DNA of 64,000 bases from Spirochaetota bacterium (GTDB taxonomy: Bacteria > Spirochaetota > Brachyspiria > Brachyspirales > JACRPF01), in the NCBI GenBank assembly GCA_016214035.1, contig JACRPF010000009.1, positions 90,901-154,900 on the forward strand. Reading direction: 5' to 3'. The position numbers and the translations under genes were made by a program. The notes under the pieces were generated by a model. The model worked only from the letters and a program-made list of their open reading frames with translations, ran no database searches and was not told the origin of the DNA. Of the stretch, positions 1-8,035 are shown piece by piece; position 1 is the stretch's first letter, and each line of letters begins with the position of its first letter.

Positions 1-8
1 GGATGAGT

Positions 9-710
9 TCATGCTATACGTTTCCGTTGTTTATGTCTGCCGTCGATCGACGCGATGCGTCCGTCGGCTATGGTGATGCGACGGTCCGCCATGGCCGCAA
101 CCGCCGGGTCATGCGTGACCATGATGATGGTGTTCCCCGCGGCGATGAGATCCTTGAATATCACGAGAATCTCTTTGCCGGTTTTGCTGTCGAGATTTCC
201 CGTGGGTTCGTCGGCAAGTATGAGTGACGGCTTATTCACGAGCGCCCGCGCGATGGCCACGCGCTGCTTCTGCCCGCCGGAAAGTTCGCTCGGCCGGTGT
301 TTGATGCGTTCGGTCAGTCCCACCCTGCCGATGGCATCCATCACGAGCTCATGGCGTTCCTCGCGTGAAAGCCCTGAATAAATAAGCGGGAGCTCCACAT
401 TATGGAACACGTTGTAGCGCGAGAGCAGATTGAAGTTCTGGAAGATGAATCCGAGTTTATTATTGCGTATGAACGCAAGCTCGCGCATCTGGAGTGAGCC
501 GACATCGATGCCGTCAAGCATGTACGTGCCGCCGGTGGGCGTGTCGAGGCAGCCGATGATGTTCATGAGCGTCGATTTGCCGCTTCCCGACGGGCCGATG
601 ATGGCGGTGAATGAATTGGGCTCAAGTGAAAAATGCACGTTGAAAAGCACTTTTACTTCCATCGCGTCGATGAAGTATGATTTTGAGATGTCGGCGCAGC
701 GTATGAGCAT
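9..710 (-). CDS. ABC transporter ATP-binding protein, MacB/LolD (lipoprotein/macrolide export) family
   Basis: Complete 233-residue nucleotide-binding subunit that would power an FtsX-like permease at the inner membrane. Visible motifs are Walker A GPSGSGKST at about residues 39-47, the Q-loop FQNFN, the ABC signature LSGGQKQRVAIARAL, Walker B LILADEPTGNLD and the switch histidine in MVTHD. The TGNLD variant of Walker B and the length of about 230 residues are typical of the LolD/MacB/FtsE group that pairs with MacB-like permeases. The ATG at 710 is preceded by a weak GTGAG. The partner permease is not in the window; it should lie just beyond the left edge, downstream of this gene. The exact substrate (lipoprotein, peptide or drug) cannot be told from the ATPase alone. 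Confidence 0.9.
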   Translation of the reverse strand: MLIRCADISKSYFIDAMEVKVLFNVHFSLEPNSFTAIIGPSGSGKSTLMNIIGCLDTPTGGTYMLDGIDVGSLQMRELAFIRNNKLGFIFQNFNLLSRYNVFHNVELPLIYSGLSREERHELVMDAIGRVGLTERIKHRPSELSGGQKQRVAIARALVNKPSLILADEPTGNLDSKTGKEILVIFKDLIAAGNTIIMVTHDPAVAAMADRRITIADGRIASIDGRHKQRKRIA

Positions 711-1142
711 TATGATCTCACGTCCCGTTCGCTACAAGGTGCCGGCGCGTCATAAAAAGGTGCAAAAGGTGTTATTTTCATATCATATTCCTCGCCAGAG
801 GAGCGATAATAGTATTCGATAGAGTGAAAAAATGCAATCGGCCGGGGTGGCGCCGGAGGCGTGGTTTTTGCGCTTATCGCTCGGGGAGAAATATATTTCT
901 TCGCACCGCGTTTGCGCCTCAGCCGTCCATCCGTGGACGGATTCGACGCATTCGCGGCATCCTGCCGCTCGTACATATTTAATGTCAATTATAGCTATTG
1001 TAATACGATGTAATATTGATAATGAACGCGGCGCTCAGAAATACATTTCTCCCCTCACTGATCGCGCTGTTGTTTTGGATGATGGTATGGTAATTCCATG
1101 TTGTTGACGTCAAACGCTCGAACGCCGTTGTGTTTTCAGGTA
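711..1142. other. 432-bp non-coding stretch with an inverted-repeat element and hairpin
   Basis: No convincing gene is seen between the ABC ATPase and the zinc-ribbon gene. The stretch holds two copies of a 30-bp repeat in inverted orientation (883-912 and 1025-1054) and, between them, a perfect 7-bp-stem hairpin CCGTCCA-TCCG-TGGACGG at 923-940. Short open frames exist on both strands, but they run across the repeats, have odd composition and lack good ribosome-binding sites. Confidence 0.6.
883..1054. repeat. 172-bp element bounded by 30-bp imperfect inverted repeats
   Basis: Bases 883-912 and the reverse complement of 1025-1054 agree at 26 of 30 positions. Each begins GGGG and carries the palindromic core AGAAATATATTTCT (887-900, perfect) or AGAAATACATTTCT (1037-1050, one mismatched pair), and each ends in CCGCGTT. 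The arms enclose 112 bp with an internal hairpin at 923-940. No transposase is present. This could be a MITE-like element, a pair of REP-type palindromes, or paired protein-binding sites. No other copy was noticed in the window. Confidence 0.55.
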
Positions 1143-1553
1143 TTACCATCGTATCCGTACTTTGAATCTGGTCCGGCAGTGAGGACAGGTCACCGCAAGT
1201 GTTCCCTTTTTCAGCGGCAGACGAAGCGTCTTTCTGCATTGCGGGCAGGTGCGGAAGCGATGTGTCCTGAACTCCTTGATCCTGCGGATGGTCAGTGAAA
1301 AAGATGCGGCTATGGGGTTCCATAGTTTCAGAAATGTTTCGTTTTCAAGGCGACGTTTATAGGTGTTGCGGGAACTTATTCTGAATATCATCACCGTAAG
1401 TACTGCCAGCATTACAGCGCTGAGGATAGAGGAGCGGACCGCCATGTTGACGGTCATCAGAATAATACTGAGCACCAGCGAGGCATAGTACAGCTGGTCG
1501 ATGCCGTATCTGCCGTACATGAACCGCGATAATGTTTCTTTTATCTTTCCCAA
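1143..1553 (-). CDS. Small membrane protein with C-terminal zinc ribbon (third gene of DUF5685 operon)
   Basis: 136 residues. Two hydrophobic helices at about residues 20-60 (ASLVLSIILMTVNM, ILSAVMLAVLTVMIF) are followed by a basic stretch and a zinc ribbon with two CxxC knuckles, CPQC and CPHC, at about residues 104-130. The start is a TTG at 1553: AAGGAG lies 8 bases upstream, while the first in-frame ATG (codon 12) has no ribosome-binding site and would cut into the protein. It lies 15 bp after the J-domain gene on the same strand and is probably co-transcribed. Function is unknown. A membrane-anchored metal-binding accessory to the J-domain and DUF5685 proteins is the simplest reading. 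Confidence 0.75.
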   Translation of the reverse strand: MGKIKETLSRFMYGRYGIDQLYYASLVLSIILMTVNMAVRSSILSAVMLAVLTVMIFRISSRNTYKRRLENETFLKLWNPIAASFSLTIRRIKEFRTHRFRTCPQCRKTLRLPLKKGTLAVTCPHCRTRFKVRIRW

Positions 1554-1568
1554 GGTGTTTGCTCCTTA

Positions 1569-2204
1569 TCAGCACGGCCGTCCGCAGAACATGCATAACA
1601 TATTTGAGAGACAGACACCGATGCAGATATTCCGGATATTGCCTATCGGCATGCCGTAACTGCGGCTTTCCTCCTGATACATGCGTCCGCCGCGCTGTAT
1701 CTGGTCCAACAGCTGCTGATATTCAACATTTTCCGGTTCCATCTGAACCGCCGTCTGTGCGTGATTCAGTGCGGTAATGGTGTTGCCGTATCCGGTATTG
1801 GCAACCGCGCTTAAAAAATACCACTCGGCTGTCTTGTCGGCAATGGATGACAGCACGTTGAGCGCGGCATCAAAATAACCTGCGCGCAGAAAATGCCTGA
1901 CCGGGTCGAATACGGAATAAGTACGTTGCTGCTGCTGTTGACCGTACCCGAACGGACCGAAGCCCCCGAATGGATCATATTCACCGGAAGCGTTCCCCTG
2001 GCCGTATTCGCTTTTGCCGCCACTGCCGCCGTTTTTTATCTGTCGGTATGCGGCGTTGATCTCGCTCATCATCTTCGATGCTTTTTCGTTGTCCTTGTTG
2101 AGGTCCGGATGATATTTCTTAGCCAGCCTGCGGTATGCTTTTGCTATTTCTTCGCCCGAAGCGGTTGGTGGAACGCCGAGTGTTTTATACGGGTCTGCGA
2201 TCAT
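1569..2204 (-). CDS. J-domain (DnaJ-like) protein with Cys-rich hydrophobic tail
   Basis: 211 residues. The N-terminal J domain (about 4-60) has the HPD tripeptide at 32-34 that stimulates the Hsp70 ATPase. A Gly/Gln-rich linker follows (about 60-100), then a helical TPR-like region (about 105-180), then a C-terminal hydrophobic tail with several cysteines (CIGVC..MLCMFCGRPC). The Gly/Phe and zinc-finger domains of true DnaJ are absent, so this is a class III J-protein. The start ATG overlaps the stop of the upstream DUF5685 gene as ATGA. From memory, J-proteins with such Cys-rich tails beside DUF5685 occur in Clostridia, so this is a conserved gene pair rather than a chance neighbour. Its client and the role of the tail are unknown. 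Confidence 0.85.
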   Translation of the reverse strand: MIADPYKTLGVPPTASGEEIAKAYRRLAKKYHPDLNKDNEKASKMMSEINAAYRQIKNGGSGGKSEYGQGNASGEYDPFGGFGPFGYGQQQQQRTYSVFDPVRHFLRAGYFDAALNVLSSIADKTAEWYFLSAVANTGYGNTITALNHAQTAVQMEPENVEYQQLLDQIQRGGRMYQEESRSYGMPIGNIRNICIGVCLSNMLCMFCGRPC

Positions 2205-3016
2205 CGGTGGTGCGCCTCCGGTGTTTTTCGTGCCGCTTCATATCGCGTCCAGACGCCCGAGTACAGAATGTTCTCGATCAGCTGTTTATCCCGGGCAACC
2301 GGCAGGTGTTTATATTTTTCAGTGCAGTCACCCATGAGCAGATTGAGAACGGTCCCGCAATCATCTGATGATGCGACCAGCGGGTTGTAACGTTCTTTTT
2401 TGATGTCAGCTTTCAGGTCGATGCAGGCATCCATGATATAGATGAACTTGCCGAGAGCTGCCGCGAATGCGCGTATGCTTTCCGTGTAACCGTCTTTCCT
2501 GAAAATAAAGATCTCGCCCATCAGTCTTCCAAAGCAATTCGCGGGAATATCAGGGTTCAGCTCACCCGAGCGTTCTATTCCCGATAGCTCTTTCAGGCAC
2601 GCATGTATCACCGCGCATTTTTCCGGATACCGCGCGACGATCTTACTGTACTCGCGTTTGAACAGGCCAGCTTCCCACAGCGAAAGCAGGCGTTTGTCAT
2701 CGGTCCAGTCGTCAAGGAATTTATAATACGCAAGGAGCACATTCATGTCCGCGGCGTAATCGGTCATCTCATTCATCCAATACATGCGCGGTTTGAGCGG
2801 ATGCATGATGCAGCGTCCGGTTTTCTCTGCGGTTTCCGCTGCAGAGAGCGATGAAAGGAGCAGAACGAGAAACGCCATGTCGTAGGTGAGCGTGATGCGG
2901 CTCAAAGCGCCGTGACGGTTTCCCAATGCCCTGCAGAGACCGCAATAACACGCCAGATACCGCTGCTTTTCTCCGGCAGTCAGTTTGTTAACGTTGGCGA
3001 CCACATAACCGAACAT
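2201..3016 (-). CDS. DUF5685 family helical protein
   Basis: 271 residues beginning MFGYV, with the family hallmarks YCGLCRALG near residue 24, LTYDMAFLVLLLSSL near 43, an aspartate-rich DDWTDD near 100-107 and MDACIDLKADIKKERYNPL near 195-213. The two Asp clusters on predicted helices recall the all-helical isoprenoid-synthase fold, but I cannot show that it binds a diphosphate. It is the first gene of a tight operon with the J-domain (4-bp overlap) and zinc-ribbon genes. GGAGG lies 8-9 bases upstream of the ATG. A small hairpin (3027-3040) overlaps that site on the transcript and might modulate translation. No function is established for the family. Confidence 0.85.
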   Translation of the reverse strand: MFGYVVANVNKLTAGEKQRYLACYCGLCRALGNRHGALSRITLTYDMAFLVLLLSSLSAAETAEKTGRCIMHPLKPRMYWMNEMTDYAADMNVLLAYYKFLDDWTDDKRLLSLWEAGLFKREYSKIVARYPEKCAVIHACLKELSGIERSGELNPDIPANCFGRLMGEIFIFRKDGYTESIRAFAAALGKFIYIMDACIDLKADIKKERYNPLVASSDDCGTVLNLLMGDCTEKYKHLPVARDKQLIENILYSGVWTRYEAARKTPEAHHR

Positions 3017-3227
3017 TCAGTGCTCCTCCGCAGTTGCGGATGTTTTTGCCGGCGCATACTATACCATACAAAAATAAAAATACATACTGAAACCGAACGG
3101 TGCATTTTACATTTTTCCGGCATGGCGGTTACTGTCGTATACGTCCATCACGCACGTCGCTGTTCGGCTTGCATAAATCAACCGGGTAACGTAGACTGAG
3201 CCGACTTTTCAGGAGACGTATCCGCTC

Positions 3228-3884
3228 ATGCGCTTTGTAATTATCTGTCTGTGCGTTATCGGCAGTATGATTCCGCTTGCCGCGGAACTCGCGCCGGTAC
3301 TCAAAAAACATCCCGTGGATCTCAAGCGTATTGTCGCCGAGGCGGGTGATATGAAAAAACTCGGGTATTATCCCGTCGGCATCGACGCCGTCGAGAAAGG
3401 TCCCGAGCGCGGCGTGTATGTGCTCTATCGCGACGACAAATTCTTCGAATTCGAAGACTGGCAGATAGTTTCTTATCCGAGCGTGAAGACGCTTGAAGAG
3501 GTTATGATACGTGAATTCGCGCGCGGCTGGATAGGCATCGATTTCGCCAGCGCCGGGAACGCGGTGTTCGTGCTCTATATGAAAATGAGGTCCGAAGTCG
3601 ATACGTGGCTTCTGCAGTCAACAGCCATAGCCGAGGATGTCGAGAATTCCATCCGCGGTTATTACAAATCCGGTTATAGGACCTACGGCATTATGAACGT
3701 CGGGGATGATATCTATTTTACCATGATACGACTGGAGAAGGACCGCTATCAGCGCAATGAAACGCGGCAGTTCAACAGCATTCTTGAGGCCGAAACCGGC
3801 ATTGTCCCGCTCATGAAGGATTCGTGGGACGTGTGGGGCTTTTACATCGCCACGAACAGGGTCGTGTTCACCGTAATGAAATAG
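3228..3884 (+). CDS. Secreted protein with four ~50-residue repeats
   Basis: 218 residues with a signal peptide (about 1-19, ends PLAAE). The mature part contains four degenerate repeats of about 50 residues. Each ends in a beta strand of the form V-[YF]-[VF]-x-[YIV]: VYVLY (63-67), VFVLY (113-117), IYFTMI (162-167) and VVFTVM (212-217). Each strand is preceded by a Gly/aromatic motif (GYYPVGID, GWIGIDFA, GYRTYGIM, WGFYIA). The pattern is reminiscent of bacterial tandem-repeat beta domains, but I do not assign a family. AGGAG lies 12 bases before the ATG, longer than usual. The gene is isolated: upstream and downstream neighbours are on the other strand. Function unknown. Confidence 0.75.
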   Translation: MRFVIICLCVIGSMIPLAAELAPVLKKHPVDLKRIVAEAGDMKKLGYYPVGIDAVEKGPERGVYVLYRDDKFFEFEDWQIVSYPSVKTLEEVMIREFARGWIGIDFASAGNAVFVLYMKMRSEVDTWLLQSTAIAEDVENSIRGYYKSGYRTYGIMNVGDDIYFTMIRLEKDRYQRNETRQFNSILEAETGIVPLMKDSWDVWGFYIATNRVVFTVMK

Positions 3885-3893
3885 CGGCGCGTG

Positions 3894-4313
3894 TTATTTC
3901 TTCACAACACCGACAGTCAATAGCAGATTCGCAAAACGCCGGGTGTCACCGGTGGCGATGATGAGTGCCGTGTCGGTTGACTTCACATCGCCGTAAAACG
4001 CCCAGCGTTCTTTTTCCTCCCATTGAATATCCGCGGGCAGGAGCGTTCGGTATTCCGCATGCACCGCGCGGAACTGGTCTTCCGGCGGGGCGACGACCGC
4101 GGCGCTCTGAAAAACGGCAGCGGATACAAGCGCTTCGAGCACCTGTGTTACCGTCGGCACGCCCGGCATGAGATTGAGAAATACTTTTTTCGTGGTCGGC
4201 AGGCTCATCGTGGCGACCGGAAAATTTCCGTCGGCGATGAGCACGCGCGAAAAATGTCCGCATGACGCAAGCGTGCCGATGATCTCGGGATTGAGCAGTT
4301 TTGATGTAAGCAT
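3894..4313 (-). CDS. RbsD/FucU-family sugar mutarotase
   Basis: 139 residues. Family features are the N-terminal GHFSRVLIADGNFP (His20 is the conserved catalytic position, Asp28 follows) and the C-terminal WAFYGDVKSTDTALIIATGD block. These enzymes interconvert pyranose anomers or ring forms of ribose or fucose in the cytoplasm and form ring-shaped oligomers. AAGGAG precedes the ATG by about 6 bases. It is the last gene of the leftward catabolic run, 17 bp after the GH20 gene, so the sugar released by that pathway probably needs anomer conversion before isomerisation. The sequence looks nearer FucU than RbsD, but the substrate is not certain. Confidence 0.85.
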   Translation of the reverse strand: MLTSKLLNPEIIGTLASCGHFSRVLIADGNFPVATMSLPTTKKVFLNLMPGVPTVTQVLEALVSAAVFQSAAVVAPPEDQFRAVHAEYRTLLPADIQWEEKERWAFYGDVKSTDTALIIATGDTRRFANLLLTVGVVKK

Positions 4314-4330
4314 GTGAGGCTCCTTCTTTA

Positions 4331-6796
4331 TTATAAGATGCTGTTTCGAAGCGAATCGACGGACTTTTTTTTCCGTGCAAAGGCGAACGCCGCGGTCGTC
4401 ACGGCTTCATCCGCAGCCATGATCTGGGAACAGGCGGCAGCATAATCACGCTGGAGAATGTCGAGGTCGATAGCGGCTTTGTCGAGTTCCGTACGAACTT
4501 TCGGCATATCGTTTTTTTTCATCGAGCTCTTCGTGTTTTTCCGTCCTGTCACACCCAGTACGATAAGGCGCGGTTTGTCAGTATCCTTTTGCGGCGATGA
4601 TAACCGTATCGAGACTATCTTTTTTTCCGGGTGGGGGTTCTGCCACCATGACAGAAAAGCGAATATCGGTGTGTCTTCGACCATACCCATCCATGCGCAA
4701 ATTCCTTTTCCAAGGATGGCGGGTTTTCCCCACCAGTCATCGGTGTTTACGCCGGAGATGAACGGCAACGCCGCGCTTGTGCCGTCATCGTATTCCGCCG
4801 TCATAACGGCAAGTGTAATGCCCGAGCCGGCGTAATGAGCGGTGGTCAGGAAAAAAACTGTGTCGAACGCAGCGTTCACGGGAATCGGTTTCGGCGTGCA
4901 GTCGATGCGGGGATCATTTCCGCAGACGGTGATTATCGATCTGCCGGCGCCGCGGCTGTCCGGAACGGTGAAATGAACTCCGCGTGCGACAATTGCACCG
5001 TGGTCAAATGTGAACGGGATCGCTCCGCGGGCCATGCAGTCCGCAGCGGAACTGTTGGCGGCAGGCGCGATGTCGATTGCGGTATCAGCACCATTACCGA
5101 TTGCGTTTTGTGCCAGTGCCGCATTGGTTTTCCATAGCGTCCCGTCGATTGCCATGAACCGTTCGGCAAGACACAGGAATGCATCGTATGCACTTCCGTC
5201 ACCGCCATGCCAGGCGGCGTCTGCGGAATGCGGCGGTACGGCGGGCCAGTGTAACTCATCGAAACCGGAAAAAAATCCGGGATGCCGCCGGTTCAGACTG
5301 TCATCGAAGCGAAGCAGACGATCAGCGCTGACGGCGCCGTTAGTTAGCGTACTGCCGGTGAAACGTTCCGCGAATCGTTCAAAGGCCTCATCACGTGAAT
5401 GCCACGCGAAGTCCGCACATGCTGCTATCCCCGGCCATGCCTCCTCGGCGGTGCCCGGCGCGCTCCAGAAGGTATTGATGATTCCCGTCCCGCCGTTCGC
5501 GGAGATGGTTTCGGCGTATGACATGCAGTTCAGGAAGCGTTCGCGGGGGCGCGGCATGGAGCAGGGAGAACCGCTCGCGCTTGCGGCAGTCGAACCCATT
5601 ACCGTGAATCCCTTATCGATGAAAAACCTGAACATAGGATAGCGCTGATATTCGCCCGGCGTATCGGTTTTCCAATAATCATCGAACAGCGCCATGCGTT
5701 CCGGGGAGCAGTCCCCCTCGGGATTGATATCTCCGAATCGGAATTTCCAGCGTTGTGCTTCAAGGCCGTAATAGCACCATGCGGTGAGCACCACATTGCG
5801 CGGGAATGCCGCCAGGTCTTCGGGATATTTCCAGAGCATATCATCCCACATCATCGGCGTTTTACCCTGAGCGATTATCCACCGCGATAATGCCGCGTAG
5901 TAACCGGTGAACAGTTTCGCAAGCGTTCCGTTCGCGGCATGTTCCGCGCATTTCGGGCAGAACGCTCCCATGCGGAAGACCTCGTCGCCGGTGATATGCG
6001 CGTAGCGGGAGTTTTTATGGATCGCCAGCACCTCGGTCCACAATTCCTTCATCAGCGCAAGCGACCCCGGATGCTGCGGGCACATCTCGTGTGTCTGATC
6101 GGGAAGTTCGCGGAGATGTGCGTATTCGTTGTGTACAAGGTACGGTTCAGCGTGGCCGAGAGAATCGAGCAGCGGTATCGTCTCGATGAAATGGTCTTCG
6201 GCAGTCTGTATGAGCCGATGGAGCTGTTCTTTGGTATACGCATTGCGGTGTGCTATTTTTGGATGCGATTCCCACGGGAAGCGGTTGTCATACTCGATCA
6301 CGACGGCGTTGTATTTCAGGTCGGCAAGCGTGCGGATGAGTCGTATGAACCGGTCGATCGACGGAGCGTCTCCATTGGCGAGCGCGATATGGAATGCCCG
6401 GAGTTTCACGTCCGGCCAGTCGATGATCTCCACCGATGGAATAGGCTTTCCTTTGGCAAGACGGACAATCTGTGTCAGTGTGGATACGCCGTTGTATGCG
6501 CCGTGTGACGTTGCCGCTTCGATGAGCACACCGTCAGTATCGATTTTCAGACGATATGCTTCCGGTCTCATAGTTTCCGGTATCGATACGGTACTGAAAG
6601 CCGCGTGTTCCTGAATAATCACCGATCGACGTTCTGCAGTGCCGAATACCGCGCGGCCGCCCATCTCATTGAGCCGTTGTTCAATACCGGCTGATGCGAA
6701 ACTGCAGCTCCAGGTGAATTGCTCAACAATATGGAATGCTGCTTGCTCGCGAGCAATGATCTTTTTGGGTCGGGGAAACAGATTTTCGAATATCAT
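4331..6796 (-). CDS. Glycoside hydrolase family 20-like enzyme (beta-hexosaminidase type), cytoplasmic
   Basis: 821 residues, no signal peptide. An N-terminal GH20b-type alpha/beta domain (about 1-125, starting FPRPKKI) precedes a TIM barrel (about 130-480). The catalytic Asp-Glu pair is D271-E272 in HITGDEV, matching the GH20 HxGGDE motif; in this family the Asp positions the substrate 2-acetamido group for substrate-assisted catalysis. A C-terminal region of about 340 residues includes a beta-rich part and a helical end. GGAGG precedes the ATG. It lies between a UroD-like gene (87-bp gap) and the mutarotase (17 bp), so it probably acts on an imported oligosaccharide. Specificity is uncertain because many such divergent members are uncharacterised. 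Confidence 0.85.
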   Translation of the reverse strand: MIFENLFPRPKKIIAREQAAFHIVEQFTWSCSFASAGIEQRLNEMGGRAVFGTAERRSVIIQEHAAFSTVSIPETMRPEAYRLKIDTDGVLIEAATSHGAYNGVSTLTQIVRLAKGKPIPSVEIIDWPDVKLRAFHIALANGDAPSIDRFIRLIRTLADLKYNAVVIEYDNRFPWESHPKIAHRNAYTKEQLHRLIQTAEDHFIETIPLLDSLGHAEPYLVHNEYAHLRELPDQTHEMCPQHPGSLALMKELWTEVLAIHKNSRYAHITGDEVFRMGAFCPKCAEHAANGTLAKLFTGYYAALSRWIIAQGKTPMMWDDMLWKYPEDLAAFPRNVVLTAWCYYGLEAQRWKFRFGDINPEGDCSPERMALFDDYWKTDTPGEYQRYPMFRFFIDKGFTVMGSTAASASGSPCSMPRPRERFLNCMSYAETISANGGTGIINTFWSAPGTAEEAWPGIAACADFAWHSRDEAFERFAERFTGSTLTNGAVSADRLLRFDDSLNRRHPGFFSGFDELHWPAVPPHSADAAWHGGDGSAYDAFLCLAERFMAIDGTLWKTNAALAQNAIGNGADTAIDIAPAANSSAADCMARGAIPFTFDHGAIVARGVHFTVPDSRGAGRSIITVCGNDPRIDCTPKPIPVNAAFDTVFFLTTAHYAGSGITLAVMTAEYDDGTSAALPFISGVNTDDWWGKPAILGKGICAWMGMVEDTPIFAFLSWWQNPHPEKKIVSIRLSSPQKDTDKPRLIVLGVTGRKNTKSSMKKNDMPKVRTELDKAAIDLDILQRDYAAACSQIMAADEAVTTAAFAFARKKKSVDSLRNSIL

Positions 6797-6883
6797 TACG
6801 CCTCCGTTATCGGCGCGAATGACGCCGACGCCGGTTCACAGCATAGCAGTTTCATGTGCTGTTGTCAATGTTCTCGCGGGTCT

Positions 6884-8035
6884 TCACCGGAGATATGTGC
6901 CGTATTCATGCGCCGTGTCGAATACCGCGCAGATATCTTCGGGTGAAACCGTCGGCTGTATCGCATGCACCTGATTGAACACAAAACCGCCGCCGGGAGC
7001 GAATATTTTCAGACGTTCTTTGACATGTTCGACGACCTCGGCGGTCGGCTTTTTTCCGAGCACCATCTGCGTGTCGCATCCGCCGCCCCAGAATACGATC
7101 TTCTTTCCGTATTTCTGTTTCAGCACGGCGGGGTCCATTCCCCGGGCCGATGTCTGCACCGGATTGAGCAGATCGACACCCATGGCGACGATATCGTCCA
7201 TGAGCGGCATGATGGCGCCGCATGAGTGCAGATAAAGTTTCAACCCCGTATTCGCATGGAGCCAGTCGGCAAACCGCTTATAGTGCGGGGCTATCATCTC
7301 GCGGAACGTGTCGGGACTGATGAGCGGATTGTCCTGCGCACCGAAGTCGTCGGCGCAGATCACGCAGAAAAGATATTTTCCTATCGCGTCGTTCACCCGC
7401 GATACGCTTTTAATAAGTCCGTCGCAGCGTTTCGTGAGCGTCTCGTGCACTTTGTCCGGTTCGGTCATGAGCGACATGAGGAATTCCGGATTCGATGAAA
7501 AGAATGATCCGCCGAATTTTCCGGCAAGCGCGTACTCCGTTGACTTATAAAAAGTCTTCGTGTCATCCTCAAGATGCCTGAGTGCTTCGTCGGTGAGCGG
7601 CGTTCCGGTGCCGAACCAGTGCATACCGTCCTCGGAATCGAAATAGAGCGATGAGTCGGGCTTGCGGAATCGGTTGCCAGCGGCGTCGGAAAGCAGCCAC
7701 TCGTCGCCGTGCCGCGTGAGCGGGAGTTTTATCGGGAACTCTACGCTGCATGACGGAAAAAGCGGATAGCCGTGCCACTCCCGCGCGAATGATATGCTGG
7801 AGATCTGCACGACATCGATATGCAGTCGTTTACGGATTTCCTCTTCGACGACGGCAAGTTCCTGCATCACGTCGTTTGATCGCACCGTGCCGTGCGGAAG
7901 ACTGAGGTGTTTCTTGAGCGCATCGTAGGCGAGTACGTGTATGCCGGACGCGCCGGTGGTTCCGCCGAGATCAATGGGTACGCGGTCCGCTTCCTCGAAG
8001 TTGATTGCTTTCAAAACACGTTCACGGCTTGTCAT
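6884..8035 (-). CDS. Uroporphyrinogen decarboxylase-like (UroD/MtaA superfamily) protein with zinc-type motif
   Basis: 383 residues, starting MTSRERVLKAINFEEADRVPIDLG, the usual opening of UroD-like proteins outside haem synthesis. The HxC...C signature of corrinoid-dependent methyltransferases is intact: H270-S-C272-G and C320 in GGGCD. This fits a zinc site for thiol or methyl transfer rather than porphyrin decarboxylation. The ATG overlaps the SDR stop codon (ATGA), so the two are translationally coupled. Since no corrinoid protein is encoded in the window, the methyl acceptor or real reaction is unknown. Candidate roles are demethylation of a methylated sugar or an unrecognised lyase step in the surrounding catabolic operon. 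Confidence 0.85.
   Translation of the reverse strand: MTSRERVLKAINFEEADRVPIDLGGTTGASGIHVLAYDALKKHLSLPHGTVRSNDVMQELAVVEEEIRKRLHIDVVQISSISFAREWHGYPLFPSCSVEFPIKLPLTRHGDEWLLSDAAGNRFRKPDSSLYFDSEDGMHWFGTGTPLTDEALRHLEDDTKTFYKSTEYALAGKFGGSFFSSNPEFLMSLMTEPDKVHETLTKRCDGLIKSVSRVNDAIGKYLFCVICADDFGAQDNPLISPDTFREMIAPHYKRFADWLHANTGLKLYLHSCGAIMPLMDDIVAMGVDLLNPVQTSARGMDPAVLKQKYGKKIVFWGGGCDTQMVLGKKPTAEVVEHVKERLKIFAPGGGFVFNQVHAIQPTVSPEDICAVFDTAHEYGTYLR

Noticed and set aside
710..1107. Small open frames on both strands beside the ABC ATPase gene
   Set aside because: They run across the inverted-repeat element, have Arg/Pro/Ser-rich odd composition and no good ribosome-binding sites.
985..1323. 112-codon minus-strand frame overlapping the zinc-ribbon gene
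   Set aside because: Out of frame with the CxxC zinc ribbon and lacks any recognisable feature.
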